NCBI GenBank assembly: GCA_034670405.1
Contig: JAXDDX010000019.1
Location: 2,918,501 to 2,982,500, forward strand
Length of the DNA: 64,000 nt
Direction of reading: 5' to 3'
Source: Hoplostethus atlanticus
Lineage: Eukaryota > Chordata > Actinopteri > Trachichthyiformes > Trachichthyidae
Below the pieces are notes generated by a model that had not been told where the DNA came from, did not search any database, and saw only the letters and a list, made by a program, of their open reading frames with translations. Within the stretch, counting starts at the first letter, position 1, and the number at the start of each line of letters is the position of its first letter. A program made the position numbers and the translations under genes. This document shows positions 1-12,859 of this stretch, piece after piece.

Positions 1-3000
1 AGTCTGGCCAGTAAGGCATTGCGGGGTAAGGCGGTGAAATCCCCAAAGCATCTGTCACTAAAACTGGATTGAACTGGGCATGAAGTCACTGTTGTGTCTC
101 AACAGCAGCTAAATGTTCTTCATTTGGATTTGAGGTTTAAATTATACGACACCTTAAAAATATGTTTTATATAGTGCCAAAGGTGGTTGCCCTCCTATTG
201 AAGTCAGAGCACCACTGTTTGCAAGAGGTGAGGATCGATCCTTCCAAGAGTGCAGCTTTGAACACCAAGTATTTTCTGAACATTCTTTCCAGAGATAAAA
301 TAATACATTATTGAAGATTACAAGGTCACAGCAGAAATGATGCTGGATAACAAGGAAAGTGAAAAAAAAAGAAAAGAAAGAAAAGGAGTAGAAACAGCCA
401 GAAGTCATTCCCAACTCCCAATGCATATACCTGATTGTATGGCTATGAATAATGAAAAAAAGAAAGCTTGCAGTTTCCTGGGGTTGCAATCTTTTATTTT
501 CACAAAATGCCAGCAAGGCATCCAGTCCCAGCTTTATTGTCAAGGGATAAAGGTTTTTCTTCTCCTTTTTTTCATGCCAGCTGTACATATTGATAGCAGA
601 CGGTTAGACGCTGTTCATATTGCCACTGTCTGGACACTTACTCCAGCATCCCTTGGCAATATTGTATGTCAGAAGATAGGATGTCCAATATTCTCAGTCC
701 AAGAAATGAATCCACAGAGATTTCTTTGTGGCTTGTCCAGATAATCCTTCTGGTCAAAAGAAAAAGAAACCCTCTGCTTTCGCTTGAGGGGGGTATGGGG
801 TTCTCGGGAGGAAGCAGTTTTCATTTCAATTGCTTTGTACACTTGTGCCGTCTGTTTACCACACTGTGATTCAGTTAACTGATAGGGAACGAACGGCTGA
901 GCACTCGAGTAGAAACCGTAAGATAACTGCTCGATGCAAATCTGAAGAAGAAAATCTGTCGACGAATGTAAGTTTCTTTTGATAAATTGCATCGATGTGA
1001 TCGGCGATGTCAAGACAAAGGAAAGGAAAGGAGGAGAGGAAAGGAGAGAAGGGGAAAGGACCTTAGTTTACGTAATTTTCTGTCCAGGGAAAAGTAAATA
1101 TCTCGTCTTCAATATTTACGTTCCCTCGAGCTGTCAGCTAGAATTTAAAAACATATTGTTGTCTGAAGGGCCGAATAAAACTTAACGAAACCATTTCCTT
1201 GCCTTGTTAGAGAGGTTTTCTCATGGGTTAGTGTGTGTGTGTCTGCGTGTGTGTGTTCATGCTTATGGGCATGCATACAGCCGTGTGTTTGTGTGCGACA
1301 AGGCACTGAGTTGCTCCCATTCCTCGAAGCCCCCTGGCACTGGGGAGCATCTGCAGCCCTCTCTTTTCCATATGCCCCGCGCCTCTCCGTCTCACTCAAT
1401 CATTAATTCAGGGTGATTATGAATTAACAACCCACCATCGCTCTTTTTCGCTGTCACATCAACCTGATTTTCTTCATCCCTTTCACATTATTTCTAGTCT
1501 CGGAGACGTCGCTTGGAAGTTTTGGTGTGGCCCCTGATGCCATTGTTAGGCTGGCCAGCTACGGATGAGTTTTTAATGATAACAAGAATAATGGGATACT
1601 ACTGATCGCTGTTGGGAAATTCTCAGCCTGGTCTCATGACAGTTTTGTGAAATGAGCTTCAAGTGCAAAAAAACATGAAATAACTACTTTAACTACCAAA
1701 GTTTTAGTTGCCTAAACTCAACCATTGGCTAACCTTTTCACGTGACAGACAGGTGAAAATGGCGTGTCTGAATTTGTGCAATCGTCACATAATCCTTTAA
1801 TGCTGGAGGAACATAATCTTATTTTTGTCGTAATCTGTGTTTCAGAGTTTGTGCTCGTTTCACAACATTTTGTGTTGGGAATAATCCAACAGGGAGAGCA
1901 GAGAGCAGCGGCCCCCCGGAGCTGGTAGAGATTGGGTGTCTTGGTTGAGGCGGCGGTCTCCCTAATCACCACGACGCCTTGCTGCCCCATAGTTTTGGCT
2001 AGAAACAAACACTTGTTGCACTTGATTAGCTTTGTTCCGTTGGGAGTGAGATTTACAAGCCTTTTTGGGGATTACAAAGAAGCACTGTTGCATTCAAGAC
2101 AGTGCTCTGTGATAACCTTTCAGGGACCTTTCAGGGATTGATCGCTCTCAAGTACATAATCTTCCAAACTCCGTCTAATAATAAAATAGCTATAAATGCT
2201 TGAATAGATTCATAAAGATTTGAAAATTGGAACCCCATAGCTTGGGTTGTCAATGTTCCTTCCATCAGAGGGTAGACCAATAAATGTATTAACAACAAAA
2301 GACCACCTCACAGCCACAAAAGATCCAGACTCACCCTCGATGAGACCAGGACCGAGCGGTTTCTGCAAAAGTACAATCCACTATAGCAGCATTTGTGTGA
2401 TAATATTGTCACAGTCATTTTTGTACATTCTCCCACATGCCGTCCTTGAAGAGTGGAGATGAAAAAAACACCGCTGAGTGAGAACTGCTCACCTTGGAAG
2501 TGATGGCGTGCCATTTATTTCAGAGAGATTATGATAATGGCCTGCCCCTGCTTTATGAATGGGGTCATGTATCTGCTCTGGCTTTTTTCGTCCAGGCCGC
2601 CCTTCCCCTCGTTCCCACCCTCGGACTCCCCCATTTTCTCCTCCAATTCCATTCGTAATTCCTCCCTGGGTTTTTAATTCGCTCTTGCTAGGGAATGGCT
2701 CCGCAGATGAAATGATTCAGACAGGGGAGACCATTAGGAGCACTGTAATGCAGTTTTTGGCAGAAGGGACCCGGGCATTCATTAGGCTGGTCTTTCTTTA
2801 TTTAGGAGCAACTTCATCAGCAAGCCCTTGTCATTTAAGGACGAAAAAGCAGTGTTTTATTTTTTATTTTTTTTGCTCAGCCGGGAGGGAAAGAGAGAGA
2901 GAAAGAGCAATATGTCAACCCCACCTTCTCTTTCTCACTGCTGTATCACCACTGATAAATTTGAGGAACAATCATCAGATCACCACTTGCGTCGTTGTCG

Positions 3001-5735
3001 TTGTTGCTGCTGCGTTATTGGCCTGCGTCCTCTTGAGCTGTCTGTTCAATGAATTGTTTTTCATTTTTGTTTAATAGAATTACAGTCATCAACCACCAGT
3101 GTTTAAGTGCTGGAGATTTGCAAGATGCCATCTATGGGGGCTAGTTGCAAGGAAAATGATAGGAGAAAGCAAAAATTCTTGTGTTATCATCACTTATCCC
3201 TGAATTTGTGAGTGGCTCTATAATTTAAGGCCACGACATCTTTTTATTATTATTTATGAGAAAGGAATAGCGGCCATTACCTTAGAGCCTGGGACTTTGA
3301 CAGCGTCGATACACAGCATTCTTCTGTTGACACGAAAATAAACATTTCGAAACAAACGAGCATCTGTCCTCTTCTCTCACTACTACTCACTCTGAGTGCC
3401 TTTGCTGAAATTGCTGCTTACTCATAGCAGCCTCTTTCTCGTGATGTGATCTGGTAATCCATCTTCAAAGCTTCCCCCCCCCCCCTCTTGCTCTCTCCTG
3501 GGTTAACGTAGGCGGATGTGCTGTAGCCTGAATATCATATGCATGAAAAATTTGCCGTCCCTGCACTTTTTGCTTGGTACGTTGCGGCGCGGCGCGTGAT
3601 GGATAGAATGTGTCATTTGGTACAGTGCTCAGGGGCAAGAGGCACACCTTTGGAGCTGGAGCTTTGTCCCTGAGAGTCAAGAGACTGGCGACCGGAAAGT
3701 AAAGGCCAAAGACCTGGCCTCTTTGTTAGCATTAACTACCATGACCTGACAGAGGCACAAGCTCACTAGAGAGAGAGACCGGGCTCCAGATCCTCAGTCC
3801 CACGCAAACAACAAAGCATCACTTGTTTAAATTCAACCACTACACCTGTGACTGAGAAAAACCTTTACATCACTAATGAAAATAGATTTCTGTGAAGAGG
3901 TTATTGTTCTTATTAAGAAAGTAATATATAGTAGTTCAACTATAGTTAGTCAAACTTTAGAGGAGGCTGGGTACAAACTGATACACTCTATATACCTCAT
4001 TAAAATAGTTATATTTTATATTGTTTTATTCTTCTAGTCAGAAAGAATCACAACTGCAGTTTCAAAACATTAACAAAACATTTCATGAGTTTCTGAGAGA
4101 GTTAAACGATATAGATGACGTTTAATTAGCTAAATGCGATACACAGAAATATGAACAAACCCCACATGCCACTCTGTATCCATCATTCATCTCTATCTAT
4201 CTCAACTAGATTCAACAGTGCAAGATTTTCACAATTTTTCGGGATATTCCGTTCAGGACGGAGCCCGGTCTCAGAGTCGACGGGTCAAACGCACAACGTG
4301 GCGGTGACTCGGTATTCTGGGCAGGCGGTGGGTTGATATTATTTCAACAGGCTGTCAGTGGCGTGGAGAGTCATTGCAGTGGTTGAGAGCTAATGGGCCA
4401 GATGTAAGAGCCACCTGGCCAGCGCCGGGCCTCCGTATGCTGCCGGTGACAGAGCCAGTCATGCAGAGCCGAGGCTCGTCTGTCTGGTTCCCGCCGTTTC
4501 TCAGGCACGCGGCTTATTGCCTATTCATTTACGAGCCGCTGTGCTCATCAGAGTGACATTCTTTAACTTTAACTTTTTTGTGCTTCGAGTGTGGCATCAT
4601 AGGTAATATTTTGAATTGACTTGAAGCCAATTTTTTTCTGTAATTATCATGATAAAATACAGCTTGACCTTTGAAAATAGAGGTCATTGTGTGGCGCTAT
4701 GAAACCAAAATCCATCACTTTAAATCAGCCGCAAGCGCAAGCAATAACACTCTCCTCCAGATCTCTCTCTCTACATACCTAAGAAGCAGGCGTACTGTTA
4801 TATCTAGTATGTGGAGTGAGCAGTGCTTTTGGCTTCCCGCCCATTTAATTCATTTAACACTGAGGAAAACAGAGCACCTCTGGCAAACAGGGCCGTGGAA
4901 AATAGAGCCGTGAATCTTGATTCTGGAGGCAAATGAACGGATAGGTCTGGAGGTGTGTCATCTGTCTGTGAGCAGAGATGCATTAGTGTGGATACACCCA
5001 GTCACTTCACACTGTCCCCAGTAACCCCATGGAGAAAAAACACCATCCGAGGCACACAAAGCCTGTATGCCTTTGGGATATTATCTTGTCTAGTATGTAG
5101 TCAAAGTATGTGCCAGATATAGATGTTAAAAATGTGCTGTTGTCCAAAGCTGTTCCTCCTGACAGAAGCATAATTCAAATGTAACTTCAGGCGAGAGGAT
5201 GATATTGTAGAGAATGTAAAGCCATCGTGTTATGTGTGTGTGTGTATACTTGCTTGAAATATTCATGGAGAGAGGGCAGAAGTGGTGTGTGGCTGGAGTG
5301 TGATTTACACCAGCAATAAGTTTGTGTCGGCGCAGAGGTCGACTGTGCCTCCGAGCCAGACTTACAAAGAGCCGTGAATACAAGATGACGGCCTACCACT
5401 AGTGATGACCTCCTAAACCCTTCAGCGCTACAAAATACTCTGACCTGTAACTCAAAGCCTTCTCCTAAATCTCACCGCTAGCGTATTCATGTTTATCTAA
5501 ATGGGAAGTGATCGCCAAGATCAGAATCAATGGTCTGAGTTTATAAGTGTGATGTGACATTGCAGTTGATGTTGCCAATAGTATTGCTTTGTTGATGGAC
5601 ATGTGGATTTCACATTTTCCAGCAGAACTTTACCTTGTGTTGAGTTGACCACGTTGGAAGACCTGCGAGGTTGAGATTGTTTTTCTGACTCACAAACATT
5701 AGGTAGGGCAGGAGGACAAATCACAAATGGTATGG
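1..5735. other. non-coding stretch, no gene recognised
   Basis: No open frame here shows a recognisable domain, and none is long or flanked by convincing splice sites. The sequence holds a purine-rich run near 1014-1062, a short interrupted (GT)n near 1230-1257 and a poly-C run at 3474-3485. Composition is mixed, with AT-rich segments around 3900-4150. It could be intergenic or intronic, and regulatory elements cannot be recognised from one sequence alone. Confidence 0.6.
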
Positions 5736-6210
5736 CCAGTTGGTGAGAGGCTAAACCAGTTGGTGAGAGGCCAAACCAGTTGGTGACAAGCCAAACCAGT
5801 TGGTGACAGGGCAAACCAGTTGGTGAGAGGTCAAACCAGTTAGTGACAGGCCAAACCAGTTGGTGACAGGGCAAACCAGTTGGTGAGAGGTCAAACCAGT
5901 TGGTGACAGGTCAAACCAGTTAGTGACGGGTCAAACCAGTTGGTCTGAGGCCAAACCAGTTAGTGACAGGCCAAACCAGTTGGTCTGAGGCCAAACCAGT
6001 TAGTAACAGGCCAAACCAGTTGGTGACAGGGCAAACCAGTTGGTGAGAGGTCAAACCAGTTGGTGACAGGTCAAACCAGTTAGTGACGGGTCAAACCAGT
6101 TGGTCTGAGGCCAAACCAGTTAGTGACAGGCCAAACCAGTTGGTCTGAGGCCAAACCAGTTAGTAACAGGCAAAACCAGTTGCTGAGGGGCCAAACCAGT
6201 TGGTGAAAGG
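5736..6210. repeat. 20-bp minisatellite, about 24 units
   Basis: Tandem units of about 20 bp with a core close to CAGTTGGTGACAGGCCAAAC run head to tail. Unit variants (GGTGAGAGG, GGTCTGAGG, AGTGACGGG, AGTAACAGG) are ordered rather than random. Positions 5861-6020 and 6021-6180 carry the same series of eight variants, so a 160-bp higher-order unit was duplicated. The unit is not a multiple of three. Open minus-strand frames across it (repeating 'HQLVWPVTNWFDLSPTGL') are artefacts of the repeat. Confidence 0.95.
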
Positions 6211-7667
6211 AGATGGAGAATATTTGCCTGTCTAACTGGTGAAGATAGGTTCCTACATGAATGATACATACATCATGATACAATTATAATATCATTTAAT
6301 ATCAATACATATTAATATTAAAAATGGCCGTTGCTGAAGAAGAGCCGGCACTTTACCAAACCAATCCCGGATGAATGACGGTGTAAAAAAAGTGAGCCAC
6401 CAATGGACTTCTCAGCCAAAACCCTTAAAAGGGCCTCAGTCTGCAGGACAAACGGCCCTCCTCTGCAGATGAGCATGGCGAGACGTAAACACCAGGGTAC
6501 ATTGCACCTCTATACATCTCAGCCACTCCATCACCCATCACTGTCTGGTCCTTCCTCTCAGTCTTTAAATCTAGACTGACAGGGTGTCGCTGGGAAAACC
6601 CATTGAGCGCATCGCAGGATGATGGCTTCCTGCCCTTCTCCATCACACCTTTGTTCCATTCCCCTCTCCGTGCCATGACAAGGTAGGGACGAGTTATCAC
6701 ACCCGTCAGCTTTATGAGTCCCTGTCTGCCTGCGCCGCGGTAATAAAGTCAGTGTGCTGCTTCTTCAAAATGGGGTGAGTCACGGCAAGTGATGGGAAAT
6801 TGGTCAGTGGAGTGTCGTTGAGGGGCGAAAAAGTACATTCTGTGCCAGTGGCTTCTTTGGATGCATTGCTGGTCTGATTAATAATCTGAGGAGAAAACCC
6901 TCATTCCTCCAGAGTGTTTTCCACCTGGGAACCTGGCCATAAAAGCCCAAAATAGTCCAGAATCCTTCAAAGCCCAATGAGAGGAGAATTTATATTATTT
7001 TCTAAGTGAATTTCCTTATTTAAATGGGTCTATTTTAAGACTATTCCAGTATTTTCTTATGAACCCTATTTATGCATTAGGGTTCAGTTTATCATATCAT
7101 CATGAAATTAACGATAATTCCACCTCATTCATTTGATCATTTCATTTGAACTATTGTAAAATGTATAATAACTGTGCATTGTATCAACCATAAGCTAGCA
7201 ATACCGAAGTCAAACATATATTGAAAACACCATATGCTTCCTTACGGGCTGTCTCTCTAGGTTCAAAGCTCATGCGTATATATTTTGACAGTATGACAGC
7301 TTGAAAATACCCCTGAAGAAGCTTCCTTTGCATCAGGAGTTCTCTGGAGGTCCTTCTGAGGTTTTAGACAGAATATGAACCTGATGCCCTGCTGTGCATT
7401 GTGAGTAGTAGTAATGGAGTGAGCAGTAATTGCACTCTCTGCATCTGCTTGGGAGAATAAGGGCTGCCATTGGGTCAGATGCCTGCTGCCTCCGGGAACA
7501 TTTAGACAATCTCAGCACGTGCCCACTACCTCCAATGGATATGTACAGTATGTAGGCTACTTAAGAGAAAATAGGCCCTCCATTTAGCCCCATTAATCGG
7601 TCCAGTGCAAATGCACACAAAATATACAAGAGGCTTTTTATACACAAAATATTCACACCTGTTCAGT
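6211..7667. other. non-coding stretch
   Basis: Nothing genic is recognisable. The segment is AT-rich at 6290-6330 and 6990-7230. Short open frames lack any family resemblance or flanking splice signals. Confidence 0.5.
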
Positions 7668-7745
7668 CAGATTTTTGTCAGTCAGGCTTATTTGTATATC
7701 CTTTAATCACGGTTGCAGTCTCAACGGGCTTCACAGTGCCAACAG
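7668..7745 (-). repeat. possible old interspersed repeat tail
   Basis: The stretch containing 'CAGGCTTATTTGTATATCC' and 'CTCAACGGGCTTCACAGTGCC' resembles a 3'-end segment that recurs in fish interspersed repeats (from memory). The repeat may continue through 7750-8560, which would make it the host into which the solo LTR at 8104 inserted. No second copy was found in this window, so the call is weak. Confidence 0.3.
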
Positions 7746-8098
7746 CGTAAACAAACTACATCAGAATAAACCCAATAAGAAGGGTGAACATGCGGATGTG
7801 AAGTGGGACATCAACGCCAACTCGGTCACCATCATCAGTGTCGTCATCGAGGTCATCATAAGACGCCCGGTGTCAGCGCCGTCAGCAACTACCACAGTGG
7901 GCGAAGAGGGAGGGAGGGAGGGAGAGTGGAGGACCACATAGGACCGACCAACAGCCACAACCTGGAACGAAAAGAGATAGGAGACACAGCCGTACACACA
8001 GCAGATGAACTCAGACGCTTAGTCCCATTCACACAAGCAGACACGCACTAACATGAACAGACGCACACAAACTAAATTACCATCAGCAGGAACCTGAA

Positions 8099-8103
8099 CT
8101 AAC
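8099..8103. repeat. 5-bp target site duplication, left of solo LTR
   Basis: CTAAC abuts the TGTGGC terminus and is repeated exactly at 8429-8433, directly after the terminal ACA. It marks the insertion as integrase-mediated. Confidence 0.75.
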
Positions 8104-8428
8104 TGTGGCAGACTGGGAGGGGGAGGGTGGGGGGGTGAGGCTTAGGCTGGATCCAGGAGAGAGTTGAGTCGGTGGACTGACTCTCCCCTGGATCCGGTAC
8201 AGGCTGCGGCCAGGTGAGGCTGATTGCAACCGGGTCCTTTTTAACCTGTGTGTGAATGTGTGAGCGGGTGGTGAATGAGTCGATCCAGACGGAGCTGGGA
8301 AGCGGCCGTCAATATCGGGCCAAATTATATTGCTGTCTGCAAATAAAACGGCCTGCTGGCCCGTTGACTCCGCCCTCCTGCCTTTGTCTCTGTCTGTCAC
8401 GGCCCCGGTAGTAGCGCCCATTGCTACA
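8104..8428 (+). mobile_element. solo LTR, probably Ty3/gypsy-like
   Basis: The 325-bp unit starts TGTGGCAGAC and ends CATTGCTACA, giving the TG...CA termini expected of an LTR with short inverted ends (TGTGGC/GCTACA). It is bounded by a perfect 5-bp direct repeat, CTAAC, at 8099-8103 and 8429-8433. An AATAAA signal lies at 8342-8347, about 80 bp before the 3' end, where an LTR R/U5 boundary would sit. No internal coding region or second LTR is present, so it fits a solo LTR left by LTR-LTR recombination. The 5-bp duplication fits gypsy or endogenous-retrovirus types. Family assignment is inference. The open minus frame across it is not a gene. Confidence 0.75.
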
Positions 8429-8559
8429 CTAACCTAGACAGAGTTACTCCCAGTCATCAGGTTTTAAGCCTGGATTTAAAGACAGCAGTAGAATTTGCCT
8501 TTCTAATTGCAGCGGTTCCAAAGAAAGGGAGCGTGGTATGAAAAATGTCTGCTGCCTGC

Positions 8560-11160
8560 GGTTGTTATTGTTATTGTCTCAGTTATAGTGGGTGATTTTC
8601 CAAGAAATCAGATCATGCATATCCAAATCGTTCTGTCGCTCGCTTCTGAAAACACACTCAAAGTATTCAATGGCCGTTTTGAGCTAATTGCACCTCCGCC
8701 AGAAGTTCATCGAGGGTAGTTTGTCAAAACCATTGCATTAATTGCTAAACTTGCAGGGGGTGTTTTGCACCTGGAAATGGGGTCATTTGTAATACCTGTC
8801 ATGTTACTTTTCAAAAAAAACCTATGAAACCAGCTGGAGATTACTGCACTGCTGCAAAGTGGTACAAGGTTAAGCTCAATGGGGTTTGCTTTCATGCTGA
8901 TGAAGAAACTTGAAAGTTACATGTATTTTGCCTGTACATGTTATATAGGCGTGGATGTGCATGCAAACACACTAATACCTATAGTGGATGGGGTGATTTA
9001 AACCTACAACTTTATTTAGTGCATCACCAATATACTAAGGTTTATATATATATATCAGTTGTTTTTTTTCTTTGGGCTAAGACCAAAATATGCCCTAAAA
9101 CAGAATTCATGCATCTGATTTCTAAGATCTTAGACAGTTCAATCAGTATTGTTGACAGTAAAAACTCTCTCCCAAAATTAGAAGCCTGAAGAACCGAGGC
9201 TGCAGTCTGTGATGCTGTCGAAATCTCAAACCTGGAGGTGCGCCACTGACAAAGATTTGGATACTGCATTTATTTAACAGTAGTCCTAACATTGAAGAAT
9301 CAGAAAACGTGACCTTAATAATCTTCCTGTGTCCACATCATGTCAGTGTCAATGAGGCAACTTCAACATTTGTGCCATGATGACCAGTGATAATAGCGCA
9401 TGTGAATTTTATGTGTTTCCTCCTTCATTTATTTATTTCCCCTTCACACACTCTTCATGTAACGATTTACTATTATGCTCTTTCATTTGATTCTGAATGG
9501 TGAACGTTGGCCAGAGGCAATACATGGTTTACAAGGGGAAATAGATTAGAGGCAATTGGAACAGCATCTAAAGCACTGGACCCAGGTGACTGGATTGCTT
9601 TGTTCATATCCCTCTTGATGAAGTGACATTGAAAAGCCAGCGAGGGTCATTTATGTTTGTCTGTTGCTAAAAATGGCTTTGGAAGTTGTTCTGCAGATCG
9701 GCGATGGGTGCAACATTTTGCTGCTGATACATTAACTTGTTTTTGTTTTTCTGGAATTCATTCAACAGGAAGCTCAATGTGCTTTACACAGTGAGAAAAA
9801 GGGAAAAACAGATTAAAACTAAATACTAAACTAAACTCTAAATACTTGAGAGCATATAAAAAGTTGACCCCCCCAAAACAACTACAGACAAATAAACATG
9901 AAGCCCAATGATCCCAAACCACCCAACCCACACAGTATCAGTGGGTGGGCTGGCAGCTTAGCGGACAGAAACACTGGTGTGCATTGAATTAGCAGCACCT
10001 TGTGACACTGTATGTACTTCATTCCCATCTATCTTGCTGTCAGAAAAGAAACAAAGAAAATGGCATGCCCGCAGAGATAGAGACATGGTAGAGTGATGCA
10101 TATTCACCTGTTCATTCCCTCTCCTCTTTTCACTTCAACCTGACATATATACATCAGAGATGATGTCAACCTGGGTGACTTGATCCTTTCAGTAGCAGCA
10201 CTCAAGGGTCTCTGCAGAAGTTAAGAGTGGCGGTGTCTATTGAGGTCAATTGAAATGGTACATGTTGTTGGAGATGGTCCATAAAAGCTCTTTCTGACAT
10301 GACAGACTAGCCTTGGGGTCTTGCCAATACACTTTTTCACAGCAGAGCCCCATGGCGCCTGCCAGGGCTAGGGTCATTTCAGTTTGATTTATAACAAAAG
10401 ATCAAAACCGCTATTTGTTTATTGGGATCAATAACGCAGTTAGGAAACCATCTGCTTTGGCAACAAAATTTAAATGAATCATATGAATCATGCATATAAT
10501 ATTTTGAGTTTGGTTACCAGTATGTTTTAATAATATTCCTAAATGCCATATATCCATTTTGTGTCATCATCTTGTCAAAAAAGGACAGAAGTTACCATAA
10601 TTTATACTGCTTGTATAAAAAAGAAATTGTATTAAGAAATTGTAGGTTAAGTGTCTTGAATAACGACTAAACCCGGACTAGCATGTTTGGCACTGGAGTG
10701 GAACCAGGCTACTGTGAGCTGGCATGTCTCCATGCCCCTTCCTTGCACTCCTTCAAGGAGGAGTGCAGCACATATGGCCCCCTGGGCGGTGTGGATGGGT
10801 CGCTGCAATAGGAGTGGGAGGAAACGAGCACAAGAAGTGTCCCATCTGTCATGATGTCCTCTCTCTCTAAAATGGATTAATAACGGCTGAGAGAGAACAG
10901 TGAGCAGAATAAAAGCATCATAATCATCTGCTTCAAAGCAATGAAATTCATAAGGTGCAGAGCACATTAGAATATGAAGCTGTTCTATTCCTGAATGAGC
11001 AAAATCTATTGATGGAGGTTAATACTCAATTTGTGCATTTTGGACTTCAAACTCTCCCCCCCCCATGCAATTTCCATATTTGCTAGTGTTTTCCCTGTCA
11101 CTATTTTAGGTTGGCAGAGTTAGGACGATTCCAAGGGCCCTCAAAGATATTGGTAAATAG
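8560..11160. other. non-coding stretch
   Basis: No gene is recognised. A segment near 9750-9810, read on the minus strand, contains 'GTGTAAAGCACATTGAGC', which resembles the 3' tail of L2-type LINEs, but no reverse-transcriptase frame lies next to it. A C-run occurs at 11055-11064. Confidence 0.45.
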
Positions 11161-11393
11161 GGTTCAAAACGTTTTACTCACCAGTCATCGAATAATAATA
11201 AAATATCTTACTTAGATTATGTGTACTAACAAAACGAACATTTATTTTTTGGCAAAAGTAAATATCCAGACAGGATCTGTATTTGTCCACCCCTCTACTT
11301 ACACGAAATGGTTTAGTCCTGCCCTCTCGCGACCAGCACCTGCTAATCAGGGAATTTCGAGTTACTAATTGTTGACAGTGGCATCGTGGCAGC

Positions 11394-11490
11394 ATGTCTC
11401 CTCCTAAAACCAAAACAAAGTCACTGTTTCGAAAACGGAAAGAGAGAAAAGAGAGGATGACAGTAGCTAACACAATTTTCACTAAGAAAG
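11394..11490 (+). other. exon-like short ORF with splice donor
   Basis: An ATG-initiated frame of 32 codons encodes a lysine/arginine-rich start (MSPPKTKTKSLFRKRKERKE...) and ends exactly at AAG|GTGAGT, a good splice donor. A second exon-like piece follows near 11670-11755 with a (GAA)n lysine tract, also ending at a GTGAGC donor. This resembles the 5' exon of a transposon gene or a small host exon. No homologue is recognised. Confidence 0.2.
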
Positions 11491-11721
11491 GTGAGTTTAA
11501 CAGTCAGAGAGTGGCGCAAATTAACCTGTTAATTAACGTGAAACTGTGCAATGCTAGCCAGCTAACATAGTTCATCATATCCTCACATACAAAAAAAAAA
11601 AAAAGAGTATTCACATTTAACATTTTAACAACTTTTAGCAAGCTATTCATACTAAATTAAATGTCCATGGTGTCAGGCCCAGCAGATTCATCAGCTGCAG
11701 CTCATCACCCCAAACCCCAAC

Positions 11722-11750
11722 TGAAGAAGAAGAAGAAGAAGAAGAAGGAG
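11722..11750. repeat. (GAA)n microsatellite
   Basis: About nine GAA/GGA triplets run in a row within an otherwise ordinary stretch. If read in the exon-like frame it would encode a lysine run. Confidence 0.85.
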
Positions 11751-11789
11751 GAGGTGAGCAACACTGTGTTGAATGACAGGACTATAAGA

Positions 11790-11929
11790 CAGGGGTGGGC
11801 AATCGTGCCATGAAGGGCTGAGAGTATGCAGGTTTTCACTCCAACTAAAGACTACACCAGGTGATTTCACTGATTACCCCCTCCTCTGGTTGAAGGTGTG
11901 CTGTGGTTGGAGTGAAAACCTGCATACTG
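11790..11929. mobile_element. hAT-type palindromic MITE
   Basis: The 140-bp element begins CAGGGGTGGGCAATC. Its two arms, TATGCAGGTTTTCACTCCAAC and the near-complementary GGTTGGAGTGAAAACCTGCAT, fold into a hairpin. It is flanked by an exact 8-bp direct repeat, CTATAAGA, at 11782-11789 and 11930-11937, the duplication length made by hAT transposases. The right end lacks the GATTGCCCACCCCTG arm expected from the left, so it is shortened. It has no coding capacity. Confidence 0.8.
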
Positions 11930-12424
11930 CTATAAGACAACATAAATTCATATGTTGGACAAAAAGGCTATCCTCTCTTTTTCTGTCTCTTTCATGATAA
12001 GTTAGCAACCAGCAGGTCTCTTGTTTAGAGTTGTGCTGCTGCTTTTTTTGTTGTCATTCCAATATTTAACAGTTACTGTATATTTAGGTGATTGCAAGTA
12101 TTTAGGCTGTATTTATTATTGTTAAGAAAAGTTACATTTAGACTGTGAAAAATGGCCTTTAGCACATTAAAGAGGGTATATACCTGATGTTGCATGCATG
12201 TAACACTGCACAGTATTATACATATCTTCATAGCTCACTGCCAGTAAGACTTTTACAAGAGAGCTGCAGATGTTAGTGGCTCATGGGTTCTGGAGGTGTG
12301 GTTACAGCGATTGTTCAGGGTTGGGGTGACCTGGGGCCCAATGTGATATCTTTTCATGGGACCTAAATACCCTGCCACCTTGCATAGCAGAATAATGCAC
12401 AGATGCTCTGCAGCCGCTCGCTCT

Positions 12425-12855
12425 GAATAGTCATCATGGGAAAGAAAAGATTGCAGCAGCATTAAACACTACACAAGGCAACTTGACATGTTGGCGGCTC
12501 CAAATGGCTGGGAGAGGTAACTGTTTGAAAAATACCCAGAAATCCTTTAACATAATATCAGTCTTGTTTACCAACCTGGTCTTATGTTTTATACCAAAGG
12601 ATAGCAAAGGGACGAGAGAGGCAAATATTTAAGGTTGGTGAGTGCAGCTTTCTCTGGAGTGCTCGCTTGCTGCTGTTTAGGAGACAGTTTGTATTTTGTT
12701 CTTAAGTTTGATTCGTCACTTCCTTCGGGTGGAGAAGTGGCCAGAATTTCAATTGGTGGTACACTTTTCTGTATTGCAGCCCCACTTTGTGATTCAGACT
12801 GATAAGCCAGGTGTATTTTTACATAAAAGTCTTCTAGCCTAGTGTAGCTTTAAAG
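12425..12855 (+). repeat. interspersed repeat A, copy 1
   Basis: This segment shares long patches with 19660-20116: 'CATCATGGGAAAGAAAAGAT', 'GGCTCCAAATGGC', 'TCGCTGCTGTTTAGGAGA' and 'GCCCCACTTTGTGATT'. Both copies have the same orientation and end in AGCTTTAAAG. No coding domain is seen. It is a degenerate transposon-derived repeat of unknown class, and copies differ by many substitutions and indels. Confidence 0.8.
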
Positions 12856-12859
12856 TAAT

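Noticed and set aside
5527..6283. Open minus-strand frames over the 20-bp repeat, and the idea of a CRISPR-like array
   Set aside because: Units are directly tandem with no unique spacers, and the organism is a eukaryote. The frames are repeat artefacts.
8083..8421. 112-residue minus-strand ORF
   Set aside because: It lies within the solo LTR and has no recognisable domain.
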